A stretch of DNA of 64,000 nt from Utricularia gibba (GCA_002189035.1 NEEC01000017.1:1240001-1304000), one strand, 5' to 3'; shown: positions 11,398-23,001, numbered from the stretch's first letter. Notes: generated by a model from the sequence alone, not told the origin. A program made the numbers and translations.

Positions 11398-12487
11398 ACT
11401 TGATACTCGTGATTGGCTAAAAACTCGAAGAAATGCAGCACCAAGTTGTAAGCTTTATAAACTATTACATTGCTATACAATTCCACGCAACCTACACAAA
11501 GTGGGCCAGTCACTTGAAGGAAAACCACACAAGAACAACATGCAAAAGAGCAGACAGGAAAAATGACATCTTTACTCAAATGCCAGTATTCCATAAAAAC
11601 CAATAAGTTGTAGGCTCATTCAAAAACAAAAAGAGAAGCATAAAAGGAGGGCTCAGACACGCATAAACAAGTCATCAAAGAAAGCAAATTTTAGTCCAGC
11701 AATTCGATTCTCAGCATCGAGAAATGAATTCTCTCTTCATCGCCCTCCCGGAATACAAAAAAATTATCTGAAAATCGTAAGAAAAATACAACACATACCC
11801 GCGGTTAGGAGAATCTCTGCTCTAGAGACAAAAAAATACCAGGCCATGTCGCTTTAACGTTCACGGGGAAAAAAACGTAGAATTTAGGGTTTCCGGCCCA
11901 GAATGATCCATCGGTAGGCTTTAGGGTTTCTGGCCCAGGACGACCATTCATCTTTCCCCTGAGAAATTACTCTTTTTTAACATACCTTTCATAAAAAATT
12001 AAAGTAATATTCTGAAAAACTTTTAAAATCTATTTCTATTTTTCAGAAGTAAAAATAATTTTGTTATAGAACATTTTTAATTGTAAAAGTAATTTTATCA
12101 AAAATACTTTTAAAATTATAACTATAAAAATTATTTTTAAAAAAGTAATTAGTTAGTTATTTTTAGTTTTATTTTTATTTTTCAAAAATAATTTTAAAAA
12201 GTAAAAATAAATTTTAAAAATTTTCCAGAACACTACTTAACACTATGTTTATTTTCATTAATTGTTGAATCCGGTTCAAACTGGTCGGACCGATTGCAAC
12301 ATTTTTCAGATTTCCATTTCTTTAACTAAACTCCTTTATTGTGAACCAGGAAATGTTTCAAAAAGACAACATTAAGAACTAAGACGCCAATTTCTTCCTT
12401 GAGTGTCATGGAACAAGTAGACGGCTGTAAAGTAAGGAAAATGTTTGTCACATATACAGAAACCAAGACGGCAGAGCTGCTTTAGCA
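11398..12487. other. PDCD2L leader region and spacer
   Basis: The first ~550 bases are probably the leader and promoter of the PDCD2-like gene, with two close copies of TTTAGGGTTTC-type text near 11883-11930, a motif common near plant ribosome-related genes. A MITE-like inverted repeat follows at 11999-12240. The rest is the 3' flank of the FTRC gene. Confidence 0.5.
11999..12240. mobile_element. MITE-like imperfect inverted repeat
   Basis: A 242-bp AT-rich unit. Its two ends match each other as imperfect inverted repeats over about 38 bases, beginning TTAA, then TTCTG, AAAA, TTTTAAAAT and TATTT. There is no coding capacity. I could not define a target-site duplication outside the TTAA ends. 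A foldback or MITE remnant is the likeliest reading. Confidence 0.45.
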
Positions 12488-13811
12488 TCACAAGTTTGCT
12501 GTCGTTTCTTGTATCTCTTGCAACGAGATTTTCTGCAAAGGGGAAGTTTTGTCCAGTAAGAACTTAGTTATCCAGCTTCAAAGTACAAAGAGATGGAAGA
12601 TAAAGAAAACGAGGCCGGCAGAAGAACTCAAAGTGTAGAACATGGAAAGTAAACTGAGTTTCAAATATCATAGTTCAAACATGGAAGCTTAAGGAGACAG
12701 GGAGCAAAAAATCAGTAATCTCGTAGCATTTCATCTATCATGATTCAGACAAAGAACATTACAAAAAGAGGAAGCCTGTAGAGAAACGCAGGGGTATCTA
12801 TCCTATGAAGAAAAAGTTTGTTTGAAAAGAAGGAATGTGGGAATTGTTGGTTTTGTTCCATATACATCTGTCCTACTTAACTAAAAAGAAACTGACTTCG
12901 AAGAATATATAGTTGTACCTGCTCCTGCCCAGCAAAGTCGTTCTCAGGGGTGAGAAAAAGCATGCAGTGGCATTCCTTTCTGGAATTTACAATGCAAAGT
13001 CAGGGAGTGCGTCGCAGATAAAAGGAGTCAAAGAACTTCCCACTGATAGGCTGTCTATACACAAAAAGTTAGTGAAAACAATGAATTCATATTGGTCTTC
13101 ACCTTTCTCTCATAGGAACACAAGGGCAATTCCAAAAGCCCTGTTGTGCCTCAGCAGCCTTGTCATCGTAGTGTCTGAAACCAGGATGGTTCATATATTA
13201 AATCAAACAAAGCACAAGTTTAAGAAACATAAAAAATAAAATCAAAATAGCATTATTTGAACGAAGAAATATACCTGCAAGGGCAGAGTGGCGCACCCAA
13301 TGTATCCTTGTGCTCCGCCAATCCCTGTAAATGTATCTGAATCAGTACCATGGATCAACGATGAAAATTACAGATGAGACGCCATTTCTTCACGAATTAA
13401 CTTGGATTCATTGTTTCTTGCCAAGCATATCTTTTATAAAGACACAACTCCTGGTTTTAACTCAGGTGCCGAAAATCAAGGTCTTCAAATCACAACACCC
13501 CCATGAAATTGAAATGAATACCTTGATGACAACGGAGGTGACACCTTTGTCGACGCAGAAGTACGTTCCAGATTTCCGAGCATACTGCTCAGAGAATTTC
13601 CTCATAATTTCAACAGATTTCTCCGTAGGCTCCACTAAAATGACAACCAATGATTTCAGACGCATACCCCAATCCTGTACCCTAAAACCCATTGAAAATC
13701 ATTACCTTTCGCGACGACTCTGAAGCAACGAGAAGGGGTCAGTGGCCGCTCAACAGCCGTCGAAATACCAACAACGGAGCTGTACGCAGTTGTGGCTTGA
13801 AGAGCTTTCAT
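12488..13811 (-). CDS. FTRC: Ferredoxin-thioredoxin reductase catalytic chain, chloroplastic
   Basis: Catalytic [4Fe-4S] subunit of ferredoxin:thioredoxin reductase, which passes photosynthetic electrons to plastid thioredoxins. Exons in order on the minus strand: MKALQATTAYSSVVGISTAV (transit peptide) to CFRVVAK; VEPTEKSVEIMRKFSEQYAR to VVIK; GLAEHKDTLGAPLCPC; HYDDKAAEAQQGFWNCPC to MRER; ECHCMLFLTPENDFAGQEQ; KISLQEIQETTANL and stop. The cluster and redox cysteines (the one in GTYFC, then CPC, CPC and CHC motifs) are all present with the usual spacing. All junctions are GT-AG and in frame. The transit peptide (about 35 residues) is shorter than in many species, but the ATG at 13811 is the only good in-frame start. 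Confidence 0.93.
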
Positions 13812-14628
13812 TGCTAATAATCGTCAAAAGCTGAAGATCTAAAACACCACCCGGGAAATCTGCATCCGATGCAGACGATTGTAACAGATTTGGATGACAA
13901 GGTTCACCGTCAGCATGCAAATTTATCGAGAATTCGGTATTGTGAGGGACGTCCTCCGCCACTCGTTCCCCTGTATCATCAACGGATTTGCAGTCACACA
14001 ATTCAAACTTCAGAGAACAAATACAATTGGGCCGAGAAACGAGACGATTACAACCAAGGCCCGATTAGTTATGGGCCCAATTTCCAGTTTCTTGCAAGTA
14101 CTATCATTCTAGTATATAATATTTTAGTTTATTCATTAATTACTAAAAAATTGTCTAATTAGATCATCTAATTTTTACAGTTTTATGTTTTTTTTCTTTA
14201 TGATCAAAAGCTTCTCAGATGATCATCAATCCTAGAATTACTCCAGACCAAAGATTCTATGTTGTACTCAAAATTTGCAACATCATTTTAATTAAGCACA
14301 TAATCATTCATTTGTAATCTAGAAAAAATAAAATATTTGAACAAATTATTATTTAAGATATGACTATATATTATTTTTTTGATAAACTATTTTATAATTA
14401 TATTTATATAGAATATTATCAAAATATTTATAATTCAATAAAAAGTTTTATGAACTATTAAAGATAAATAATATCATATGAAATATTATCAGCATATATA
14501 TAATTCAATTTTTTTAAAAGAACAAATTCACGAAAAATTAATTTTAAAAAAATATTTTTTGAAAATAAAATGAAATAAAACATTATTGTTGCATACTGCA
14601 GAAAATTTAATAGAAGTATTTTTTGAAA
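13812..14628. other. Spacer upstream of FTRC
   Basis: About 300 bases of probable FTRC promoter and leader are followed by AT-rich sequence up to the Pack-MULE-like element. I see no gene in it. Confidence 0.5.
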
Positions 14629-15361
14629 GGGTCAATTGGGGAACTAGCCCTCTTCAAAAAACAGGTTTGCTGAATGACCCTATCTGAAAATTCTTGGCTA
14701 TTTAGCCCTACTTTTTGTAGTTATTAGCTAAATAGCCCAACTTTTAGTATAAATAAAAATAATTAATTATTGATTACGAAAAATAATAATAGAAAATCAA
14801 ATATACATTTTATATATATTTATTTATTCATTAAATTTTATATAATTAATATATAGCTAAAAATATAAATTTAAAAATTTATAGGAATCAGGTGGCTTCA
14901 CCACTCCATCCACCATCCCGCCACAGAGGTACAAGAAACGCCCCAATGGATCGGCGCAAGCACCATGAAAGGATCTGGAGACAGGTATCTCCCCCTTCAA
15001 CTCAAGCCTTCTCCACATCCTGCCTATGTCTCCATCTTGTGCCTGCACCGAGCTAACATCAAGAATCCAAGCAAGCGAAAATCAAATATACATTATATAT
15101 ATATATTTAGTTATATATTAGTTATATAAAATTTAATGAATAAATAAATATATATAAATTGTATATTTGATTTTCTATTATTATTTTTCGTAATCAATAA
15201 TTAATTATTTTTATTATACTAAAAGTTGGGCTATTTTGCTAATACCTACAAAAAATAGTGCTAAATAGTCAAGAATTTCCAGATAGGGGCATTCAAGAAT
15301 TTCCAGATAGTGGCATTCAGCAAACCTGTTTTTTGCAGAGGGCTAGTTCCCCAATTAACTC
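14629..15361. mobile_element. Pack-MULE-like transposon carrying a kelch gene fragment
   Basis: A 733-bp non-autonomous element. It is flanked by a perfect 10-bp direct repeat TTTTTTGAAA (14619-14628 and 15362-15371), the expected target-site duplication size range of Mutator-like elements. The ends are long inverted repeats of roughly 180-200 bp starting GRGTYAATTGGGGAACTAGC. The left arm runs inward from 14629 and the right arm from 15361. Between them lies non-AT-rich sequence (about 14883-15076) that codes on the minus strand for part of a kelch-type protein. There is no transposase. The right arm also has a 24-bp tandem duplication (15270-15293, 15294-15317). The right edge lies 6 bases from the stop of the neighbouring TBL gene. 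Confidence 0.9.
14883..15076 (-). pseudogene. Captured kelch-repeat gene fragment inside the transposon
   Basis: About 65 codons are open on the minus strand without a stop, reading AWILDVSSVQAQDGDIG, then MWRRLELKGEIPVSRSFHGA and GRFLYLCGGMVDGVVKPPDS before running into AT-rich repeat sequence. The pattern (W-x-x-L ... G-x-x-P ... R-x-x-H ... L-x-L-x-G-G) is a kelch beta-propeller blade, like those of plant kelch-phosphatase and F-box kelch proteins. It is too short to be functional alone. The likely origin is capture from a host gene by the surrounding element. Confidence 0.75.
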
Positions 15362-15376
15362 TTTTTTGAAACGCAT

Positions 15377-17009
15377 TTAACTCATCACCGTCTTCCTAGT
15401 TTCTTCTTCTTCTTCTGCATCTTCAGTTTCCCTCTGTATCACCTCCAGCAGAAGCTCATTCCAGGCGTCGATCGGCCCCGGGAGACACCAGTGGATGCAA
15501 TCACTGTACCCCTTCATCCAGACGTTCCCCCAATGCACTCCCGGGTGCCCATCTCCCCGGCTCATCATCATCTCTGTTACATCAAGAGCTTCAAGGATTT
15601 TCATGTCGCCTCCACCTTGTTTTCTTGCGCTTTCAACTCCCTCCAATTGTGCTTTTCTGTATTCCCAATCATCCCTTTTCTCCTCGGCGTTAACTTCGTA
15701 TGGCTGCGTTCTGTTGCATCCCCCTCCTGTGTTCCAGCTCCCGTTCTCGAAATGTGCGGGGGAGTAGCTTCTCACAATCGCGAAAATCTTCCTCCGGGAG
15801 CTTCCCACGGCGGCTAGAGCAGAGGTGAATGCTTTCCTGATAGCGAAAGCTGGCCCTAAATCCGTCACGTTTTGGTCTTGGCAATAAACGCATCCGATGA
15901 GTTTACCCTGCTCGTACAAGTAGTTACGCCGGAAAAACCAGTGGGCGTCGGAGACAACGGCGTAGTCGATCGACGGAAGCTTTTCCGACCAAACGGGGTC
16001 TGGTTTATCCAAGTGTAAGTGGAAACCGCCGGTGGCGGTGCCGTTGATTACCACCGCGGCAGAGGAAACAAGAAACTGTGATCTGAGTGCTAGTAATGTG
16101 AAATTGTGATATGGGAATTCCCATTTCGCCAATGATTCGTCGTCCCCCACGTCTCTCTCCTTCTCTGCTTCTCTAGGAGACTCCGCCTGCAAAAGATGAA
16201 ATTTTGAACCACCCAGAGCAACAAGACAGAGGAAATGCAGGATCTAGAAGAGAAATTAGGCGAAAACTGTCTCTTTTTACCTTTACCATTAATGAAATTC
16301 CAACAACCCCACAAGTCGATATCAAATGTTTTCAGCAAGTTTTCAAACAAAATCGACAACAAGAAACGTCGTTCTCGAAGCATTGTTCGAATTAAACCCA
16401 GAAAAAGAACGAAGAGCTCGTTCGCTCACCATTGCCAATAAGCACAGAAGCGACTCCATTTGATTCCTCGCCAAAGAATCCCCAATAAACGCCATGGTTT
16501 TCCCCCGGAGAAGAAACAGAAATCTCTCCGGGCTAAACCTCGGCAGCTCGCATTTCTCCGGCTTCCATCTCCAGTTCAAGAAATCGCTATCCTCTCTCCC
16601 GTGAAGAAAGCAATTCCTCAAAAACGGTATCGTTTTGCAACTGTGATTTGTGTAATAGGAGCCGGAACCTCGAACCCATCTCCCCTTGAACAAATCACAG
16701 TGTTCTGGGTACAAGAAAACGAAACTCTGAGAAAGAGGGGCGACTACAGAGCACAATAGAAAGAAACACGAAAGAAAAAAATAAGGCTTGTATACCCTTT
16801 CTGGCGAAGTGGGAGCTTTGCCCTGTGCTCGGCTGTCGTTCCTCCGACCTGATGAGGAGGTGAAAGCAAAGGAGAAGGCATACCGCAAATACAGAGGTGT
16901 AGAAGAAACTAGAAGTTCTGTTGGAGACTGAAGCGGCGTTGAAGAAGAAGGTGATTTTTTTGAGGAAATTTCTGTCTCCGGAAACGGAGAACTTCGTCTT
17001 CCGATCCAT
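15377..17009 (-). CDS. Trichome birefringence-like protein, probable xyloglucan O-acetyltransferase (AXY4/TBL27 type)
   Basis: Golgi type II membrane protein of the TBL/PC-esterase family that acetylates wall polysaccharides. The N-terminal part (from the ATG at 17009) holds an anchor FFYTSVFAVCLLLCFHLLI. The TBL domain follows: CDLFKGRWV, YYTNHSC, NCFLHGREDSDFLNWRWKP, the GDS motif in MAFIGDSLARNQMESLLCLL, then exon 2 with INGT, SDAHWFFRRNYLYEQGKLIG, FENGSWNTGGGCNRT and the DxxH motif in DGHPGVHWGNVWMKGYSDCI. The main intron is 16187-16429, phase 0. The anchor and the CDLF part lie in different frames, so a short extra intron (candidate donor near 16848, acceptor near 16725) or indels must join them. 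The closest kin I recall are AXY4/TBL27 and its paralogue, judged from LLCLL and DLGPAFAIRKAF-like text. Confidence 0.85.
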
Positions 17010-19634
17010 CACCGCTGCGGCCTGCGAGTGCGCCGCATGTCGTTCACGGTGACACTTTTCGTGCCTCCAGTTATGAACACAACAGACGCCTTATACTCTT
17101 CTTTCCCACAAAGTCCTTTTCTCCAAATTTAAAATACAAAATAATTCCAAAAACATCAATTCTTCGAGATTAGGGATTAGATTGCCATTAATCCTTAAAT
17201 CATCCCCAAAACTCCATTAACCAACGCGTTTACAAAATAGCTCCAAAGAAGTAGTTTGTTGTATAACATAATTAAAGTATTTATATTATTCAATATCTGA
17301 TTTAATTTGTAACGATCCGCGCATTATAGCACGGGTGCGCTATGCCACGTGTCATCAACTTGCAATAAATAGCGTCACCACTATGGCATGGAAACCGTTT
17401 CCTTTTTTTCTACCGAAAGTTAGCAACATGTATTTGAATAACACGTTCTATTTTAAAAATAACAAGTATTTTAAAATTTTTAAATATTTACAAAAAAAAA
17501 TCGTTTGTATTTAATAATAAAATTGCTTTTAGAACTCTTTTGCATAAGTTACTTACAATAAAAATTACATCTATATAATTTATTAGAAGCATTTTAAAAT
17601 TTCTATTTTTTTGAAATATAAAACGGCATCACATTTTATCTTTATTAGAATCTAATTTTTTAATTTACAAAAAGAAGCTTTTTTCTATATAAATAATTAT
17701 TAGACACACTTGTTTAAAAACTAAGCAATATTTTTAAACGTGACAATTAACCATACTGTTAATGATTTAGTTCAGATTTGGTAAAAACAAACGACTTCGA
17801 TCAGTACCACCAATTAATGACTTTTTTTAGATCAGTTAGGGGAGAATTTCTAAATTAGTTGTAGGCTGTGTTATACAATTATAGCATGTCATGCTAAATG
17901 AGGTAAGGTGCAGCGATTACACCATTTTTTTTCTTTTTTTTTAGTCAGAAAATTATAAATAGAATGAATTAGGGAGGAAGGTCTAGGTAGATGAGAGTGG
18001 ATGGGTGTCTATGTAATTATTGCATGACCATTATTATTTCTTTTTTTTTGGTTTTTTAAACAGATGTTTATATATACCTAATTCTTATAATTTAAGTGAT
18101 AAATATTTTATACAATGTTACTTATAATGATAAATATTTAATTTATTTAAAACGTTCCTCATTTATTTCAATTTCAAATGTTCTATATTAGTACATACAA
18201 GATGATATTTATAATTCGTTAATTTTTATGACATTTAATATGTAAAAGTGTGTGACTAATCTCAAATCTATTTGAAATTGGACATAAAATCTTAATTTTG
18301 AAATAAGGGTGCTTAGTGCGAAAGATCTCCAATGTTTATTAATAAAAATGGTATAAGTAGTTATCATTAGCATAATCGGTTCCAAAATTTTGACGTGTAT
18401 ATTTAGTCTATAACTCATGTATCAGATATGTTTAATATTCAATCTTTTTTTACTTTGAATATTTTTTATATTCACTATTTTAGGACTTTTTATAATGATT
18501 TTTATTATTTAAAAACTAAATAATCTCAATATTTTATAATTTCCGATAATATTAATTATGTGACCAATCTCAAATCTAGTGTGTTCATTAAGTAGTTTAA
18601 CTTTGTATACAAAATCTTAATTTTGAATTAAATACTGCACCTAATTCTATTTAAAACTTAAAAAAAGTATCGTTTAAGTTTTAACATTTTGTTTAAATAT
18701 ATTTATATTTGACATAGAATACATATTTCATATTCTAAATATAAAAATATTGTTAAAATTAAGTATCCGATAAATCAATTAAACATATAATGTATATAAT
18801 GGGGGTGTTTTACATTATTTGTAATAATTTAACTTATAAGTAGTAGTAATTATAAGTTAACTTAAAGTAAAAAATAAGTAGGAGATATTTTTTTAACTTA
18901 TTTATAAAATTTATAAGTGAAAATTAATAGTGTTTGACATAATTTTAAAAATTTGTAAATCAAAGTCTAAAATATACTTATGTTCATTTAAATGCTTTTA
19001 ATAATATAACTTATATTTATTATTTTCATATAATTATAAACCATAACTCACCACAAAACCTCAACCAAATATCTGCAAAAGAAATGTCTCGATAAAGTAA
19101 AATATATCGCATTTTATATTTCATATGAGGGTATATAAGTAATTTCATAGAATTTTTAAATTTAAATTATAATTAAGTAAATATACACCTACTTTTAAAA
19201 TACTATTTATAAATAAATTATAAATCATAATTTATAAATTAAAAAAATACTCATTTAATAAGTTTACTTATAATTTGATTAAATTATTTATAAGTTATAC
19301 AAAACACCCCCAATATTTGTAACCAGGTCGATGAAGTACGGTCAATATTCATTTGGCACGTTTTGTAGCAAATCATCAGGTCAACTCCTCGAATATCTCC
19401 GATTCTCCGAGTTTGTAGGTTTTCCATGGCAATGTAGTACTGAAAAATACATCCATATATCTGTCTGCAATATATGTGAGTGAGTAGTTCTTCGGCCTTC
19501 TCGCCCTCTTTGATTCTTGCCCTGAAATGGGCTCCTTCTCCTCATCTTTTTGGCCACCTTAAGAAGCCTAGAATCCATATATATATATTCTGAGGATTCT
19601 TCTCATCCATGTGGTGAACGACTTCCTCCTGGTT
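17010..19634. other. Divergent spacer between TBL and PTEN genes
   Basis: A 2.6-kb AT-rich spacer. The left 100 bases are the probable TBL leader. There is a CACGTG at about 17346-17351. From 17400 to 18800 no gene is seen. The stretch 18801-19311 is a MITE, and from 19320 to 19634 lies the probable PTEN promoter and leader. Confidence 0.55.
18801..19311. mobile_element. Tourist-like MITE
   Basis: A 511-bp AT-rich non-coding unit with inverted ends GGGGGTGTTTT...CTTATAA / TTATAAG...AAAACACCCCC. It is flanked on both sides by AAT (18798-18800 and 19312-19314), a possible 3-bp target duplication. Inner sequence repeats forms of ACTTATAA in both orientations, so the transcript would fold on itself. 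The G-rich terminus and size suggest a PIF/Harbinger (Tourist) type element, but the duplication is not the usual TWA, so the class is tentative. Confidence 0.65.
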
Positions 19635-21143
19635 ATGGGGCAGAATCTGTCGAAGAAGGAGCTCCTTCCGCTTTCCGTCTTCAACAACTATCTTCGCATC
19701 TTAGTGTCGAAGAAACGGAGGAGGATGCTCGTCGGAGGCTACGATCTCGACATGACGTACATAACGGAGCGGCTGCTGGCGATGTCGTTCCCGGCGGAGC
19801 GTCTCCGGGCCGTGTATCGAAACCCTCTTTGGCAGGTGAAGGCCGTGCTGGATATGAGACACCTTGATCACTACAAGGTGACATTTTTTAATTGAATCAA
19901 GAACTGCTCTTTTGCTTTTTATGGGGTGGGATCCTCTCAGTCTCTTCTTCTTCAGGTGTATAATCTCTGCATCGAAGAGGATTACGATGCGGCGCATTTC
20001 CACGGCCGTGTCGAGCGATATCCGTTCGATGATCACCACGTCCCCCTATCTCTATGATCATGGAGTTCTGTGAAGATGTTCATTCATGGCTGCTGAGCGA
20101 TCCCAAAAACATTGCTGTTGTTCACTGCATGGTAAATAGTAGTAACTTCCGCTCCCATTTCCTTTTTTTTTTACTTATCTGTAACACGGCTGAGCAGGCG
20201 GGAAAGGGGAGAACCGGCCTGATGCTGTCCTGCTATCTGGTCTACACCGGCATGCCTGCGGAGAGAGCCATGGAGATGTATGCAGAGAGACGAACAACGA
20301 ACAACAATGGGGTGAGCCTTGAATCAACAGATACGTTTATCAATTACTCAGAAAATCAGCACATCAATCTCAATCCAGGTCTCAATTGCAAGCCAACGCC
20401 GGTATGCTGCATACTGGGAGAGCCTTCTCTCTTCCCAAAGACAGATTCATCCTCATAACCGGAACATCATTCTGCCGGAGCCACAAAGCAGGAAACTTGA
20501 GAGAATTCGTCTCTGCGACGTAACGAATGCGGATTCGATCTTCGTTGTGGTTAACCAACTGCAAGAGGCAATGCAAAGACAGATCTTGTGCTACTTCACA
20601 ATGGCTCATATCTTCCAGATCGCATGATACATATACTTTTTGCAAGCACAGGTTCATGGACAACGTTACCGACCTCCTTCACAAGTCTCCCTGATCTGCT
20701 GCAGACGAACTGTAACGCCCGCCATGGACGATACCCAGCCTCAGGCCGAAGAGACAACGTGCCTCACCCACCACTACGAAAAGCCTCTCCTTGTCAGTGT
20801 CTCCTCTGCTTGTGCATTCTTCCTTAGTTTCTCACGGACTGTCATCCAATGTTCAACAGGTGAGCGGCGACATCTGCTTGGCTTTCTACCAAAAAATGGT
20901 GGGTCGGCGCTTGTTTTACGTCTGCTTCAACACAGACTTTGTAAGAAGCAACATCCTTCAGGTACCATCAGTTCCAATTCTCAGATCGCAACACAGTTTC
21001 AGAATGGTGATTCGGTTGCTGTTCATCAACAGTTCTGGTTACACGATCTGGACAAAGTTGGGAAGAGGGGTCGATCGGTATGCGGGCCTTCCTTCTGCTT
21101 GGAGCTCATCTTCAGTTCTTCGACCATCAGCTTGTTGATGTAG
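19635..21143 (+). CDS. PTEN phosphatase (PTEN1-like), with C2 domain
   Basis: Dual-specificity and phosphoinositide 3-phosphatase; Arabidopsis PTEN1 is needed in pollen. Exons: 19635-19877, 19956-20131, 20198-20311, 20379-20567, 20652-20792, 20860-20961, and a last one from 20997 or 21033 to 21143. Seen: SKKRRRMLVGGYDLDMTYIT, AHFHGRVERYPFDD, and the P-loop HCM-AGKGRTG split by intron 2 with catalytic Cys and Arg intact. Then TTNNNGVSIASQRRYAAYW and the C2 part with VSGDICLAFYQKM and DLDKVGKRGRSVCGPSFCLEL. Exon 2 is out of frame after a C5 run at 20042-20046; one more C restores VPP-SMIMEFCED. The intron at 20568-20651 appears to use a GC donor. Two in-frame acceptors exist for the last exon, and the inner one (21033) gives the more family-like LQFWLHDLDKVG. 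Confidence 0.9.
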
Positions 21144-21451
21144 CAGATGCTGTGGCTGTTCAGGTTTTTTGTACATCAATGGGAGTTTCTACTTCTAATC
21201 CTCCACGGTGATTAATTAGTAATTAATCATAATTATGTAAAAATAATATAAAAAAAATTCTGCAACTAACTTTCCAATTCCACCAAATTCCTTCCCACCT
21301 ACCAAACGGACGGGAAGGTTCTTCCAAATGAAGACTTTTCCGCCACCCGTTCCATGGTTGGTTAGGATTCTGGAACCCAACAACCCACTTTTGATCTTCT
21401 CCGAATTTATATCTCCCTTATTCCGTCACTTTGTCTTGTTCTTTGGAAGAA

Positions 21452-23001
21452 ATGGACGTTTTGAAGATGGGTAGCACCGTGTTCAGCCCATGCAATAGCA
21501 GGATGTTGAGGCCCAGAGGGTATTGTGTTTGTAGGATGCGGGACGAGGGTCAATCGTTACTCTATTCCGGTCGTACGGCTCCGGCAATTCGGGCTTCCGC
21601 GACTTCTCTTGGGTATGCAAGCTCGGATCTTGCTTCGATTATGAACTGATTAATGGGTTGTTGATTGCCCTCAATTTTGAGTTGATTGAATGGGCGTGAA
21701 TTGGGGTTGGTTGCGCTTATGGAGGGATTGATAAAAGTGGTTACCTTTTTCTTGGAAAATCTCTGGTAGTCAAGTTTTTCTAACCCATGCATTTTTCTCT
21801 GAAATGACTTAATGGGGGTGAGAAAAGTTATCATTATCCTTCAGAAGATGTGGTGAAGATTGTCTCTTTTTTGAGTTGAATGGGAGTGGTATTTCTGACT
21901 TTATGTTTTCTTTCTAGAGTGCCACCTAAGATGCGAGTGGATGAGTCTCAAACTTACACACTTGATGGCATCAGAAGCTCGTTAATCAGGCAGGAAGATA
22001 ACATAATATTCAGTCTAGTGGAAAGGGCACAGTTTTGTTTTAATCCAGAGACTTATGATCCCAATGCTTTCGCCGTAGATGGGTTCAATTCTTTTGTAGA
22101 GTTTATGGTCAAGGAGACCGAAAAGCTTCACGCAAAGGTATTGTTTTTTTTTTTTTTCCAATGCCAGCATTTGGTAATCTGAAGTCTCTCTGCATAATAC
22201 AATGCGGTTCTTGTGCAGGCTGGACGGTATAAGAGCCCAGATGAACACCCCTTCTTCCCAGATGGTTTACCTGAGCCGCTGCTGCCACCACTGCAGTATC
22301 CAAGGGTAGAAGCATTTTCGTTGCTTTCTGATCTTCAGGTTGTTGTTTTCTTTGAACATGAGCTGAAAACTGTTGCAGGTTCTGCATCCTGCAGCTGATT
22401 CTATCAATATCAATGTTCAAATATGGGAGATGTACTTCAAAAACCTGCTCCCCAGGTTGGTTAGAGAAGGCGATGATGGCAACTACGGATCAGCAGCAAC
22501 ATGCGACACGATTTGCTTGCAGGTAAATGCCCACGGACATCATCGTTTTCCCAGCTCATTTTTCATGAAAATGCACCAGCAGAAGTGAAAAAGCTTCTGC
22601 ATTTATCAGGTTCTCTCCAAAAGAATCCACTACGGCAAATTCGTGGCTGAAGCAAAGTTCTGTGCCTCCCCTGATCTGTACAAACCTCCTATTCTATCTC
22701 AAGTGAGTAAACTCCACCCCTGCAGCATCCCTCTCACCCTCTTCTCTAAAACACCATTCTGCAGGATCGAGCCCGGCTGATGGAGCTCCTGACATACCCG
22801 GCAGTCGAAGAGGCGATCAAGAGAAGAGTGGAGGTCAAAACCAGGCAATACGGGGAAGAAATCCCGGTGGACGTAGATAATATAAGCAACGAGCCCATCT
22901 ACAAGATCAACCCTGTCATTGTTGCTGATCTCTTCGGGGCATGGATCATGCCATTGACGAAGCAAGTTCAGATTGAGTATCTGTTAAGAAGATTGGACTG
23001 A
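21452..23001 (+). CDS. CM1: Chorismate mutase 1, chloroplastic
   Basis: Converts chorismate to prephenate, the branch-point step toward Phe and Tyr in the plastid. Exon 1 (from ATG 21452) encodes a Ser/Arg-rich transit peptide. Later exons give [20 protein letters not shown] with [104 protein letters not shown], and PVYKINP-like text ending [19 protein letters not shown]. The N-terminal [19 protein letters not shown] loop and the GNYGS region match AroQ-type eukaryotic enzymes, where allosteric control (Trp activation, Phe/Tyr inhibition) is typical of the plastid form. All five to six exons are in frame. The gene starts about 310 bases after the PTEN stop, same strand. Confidence 0.95.
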
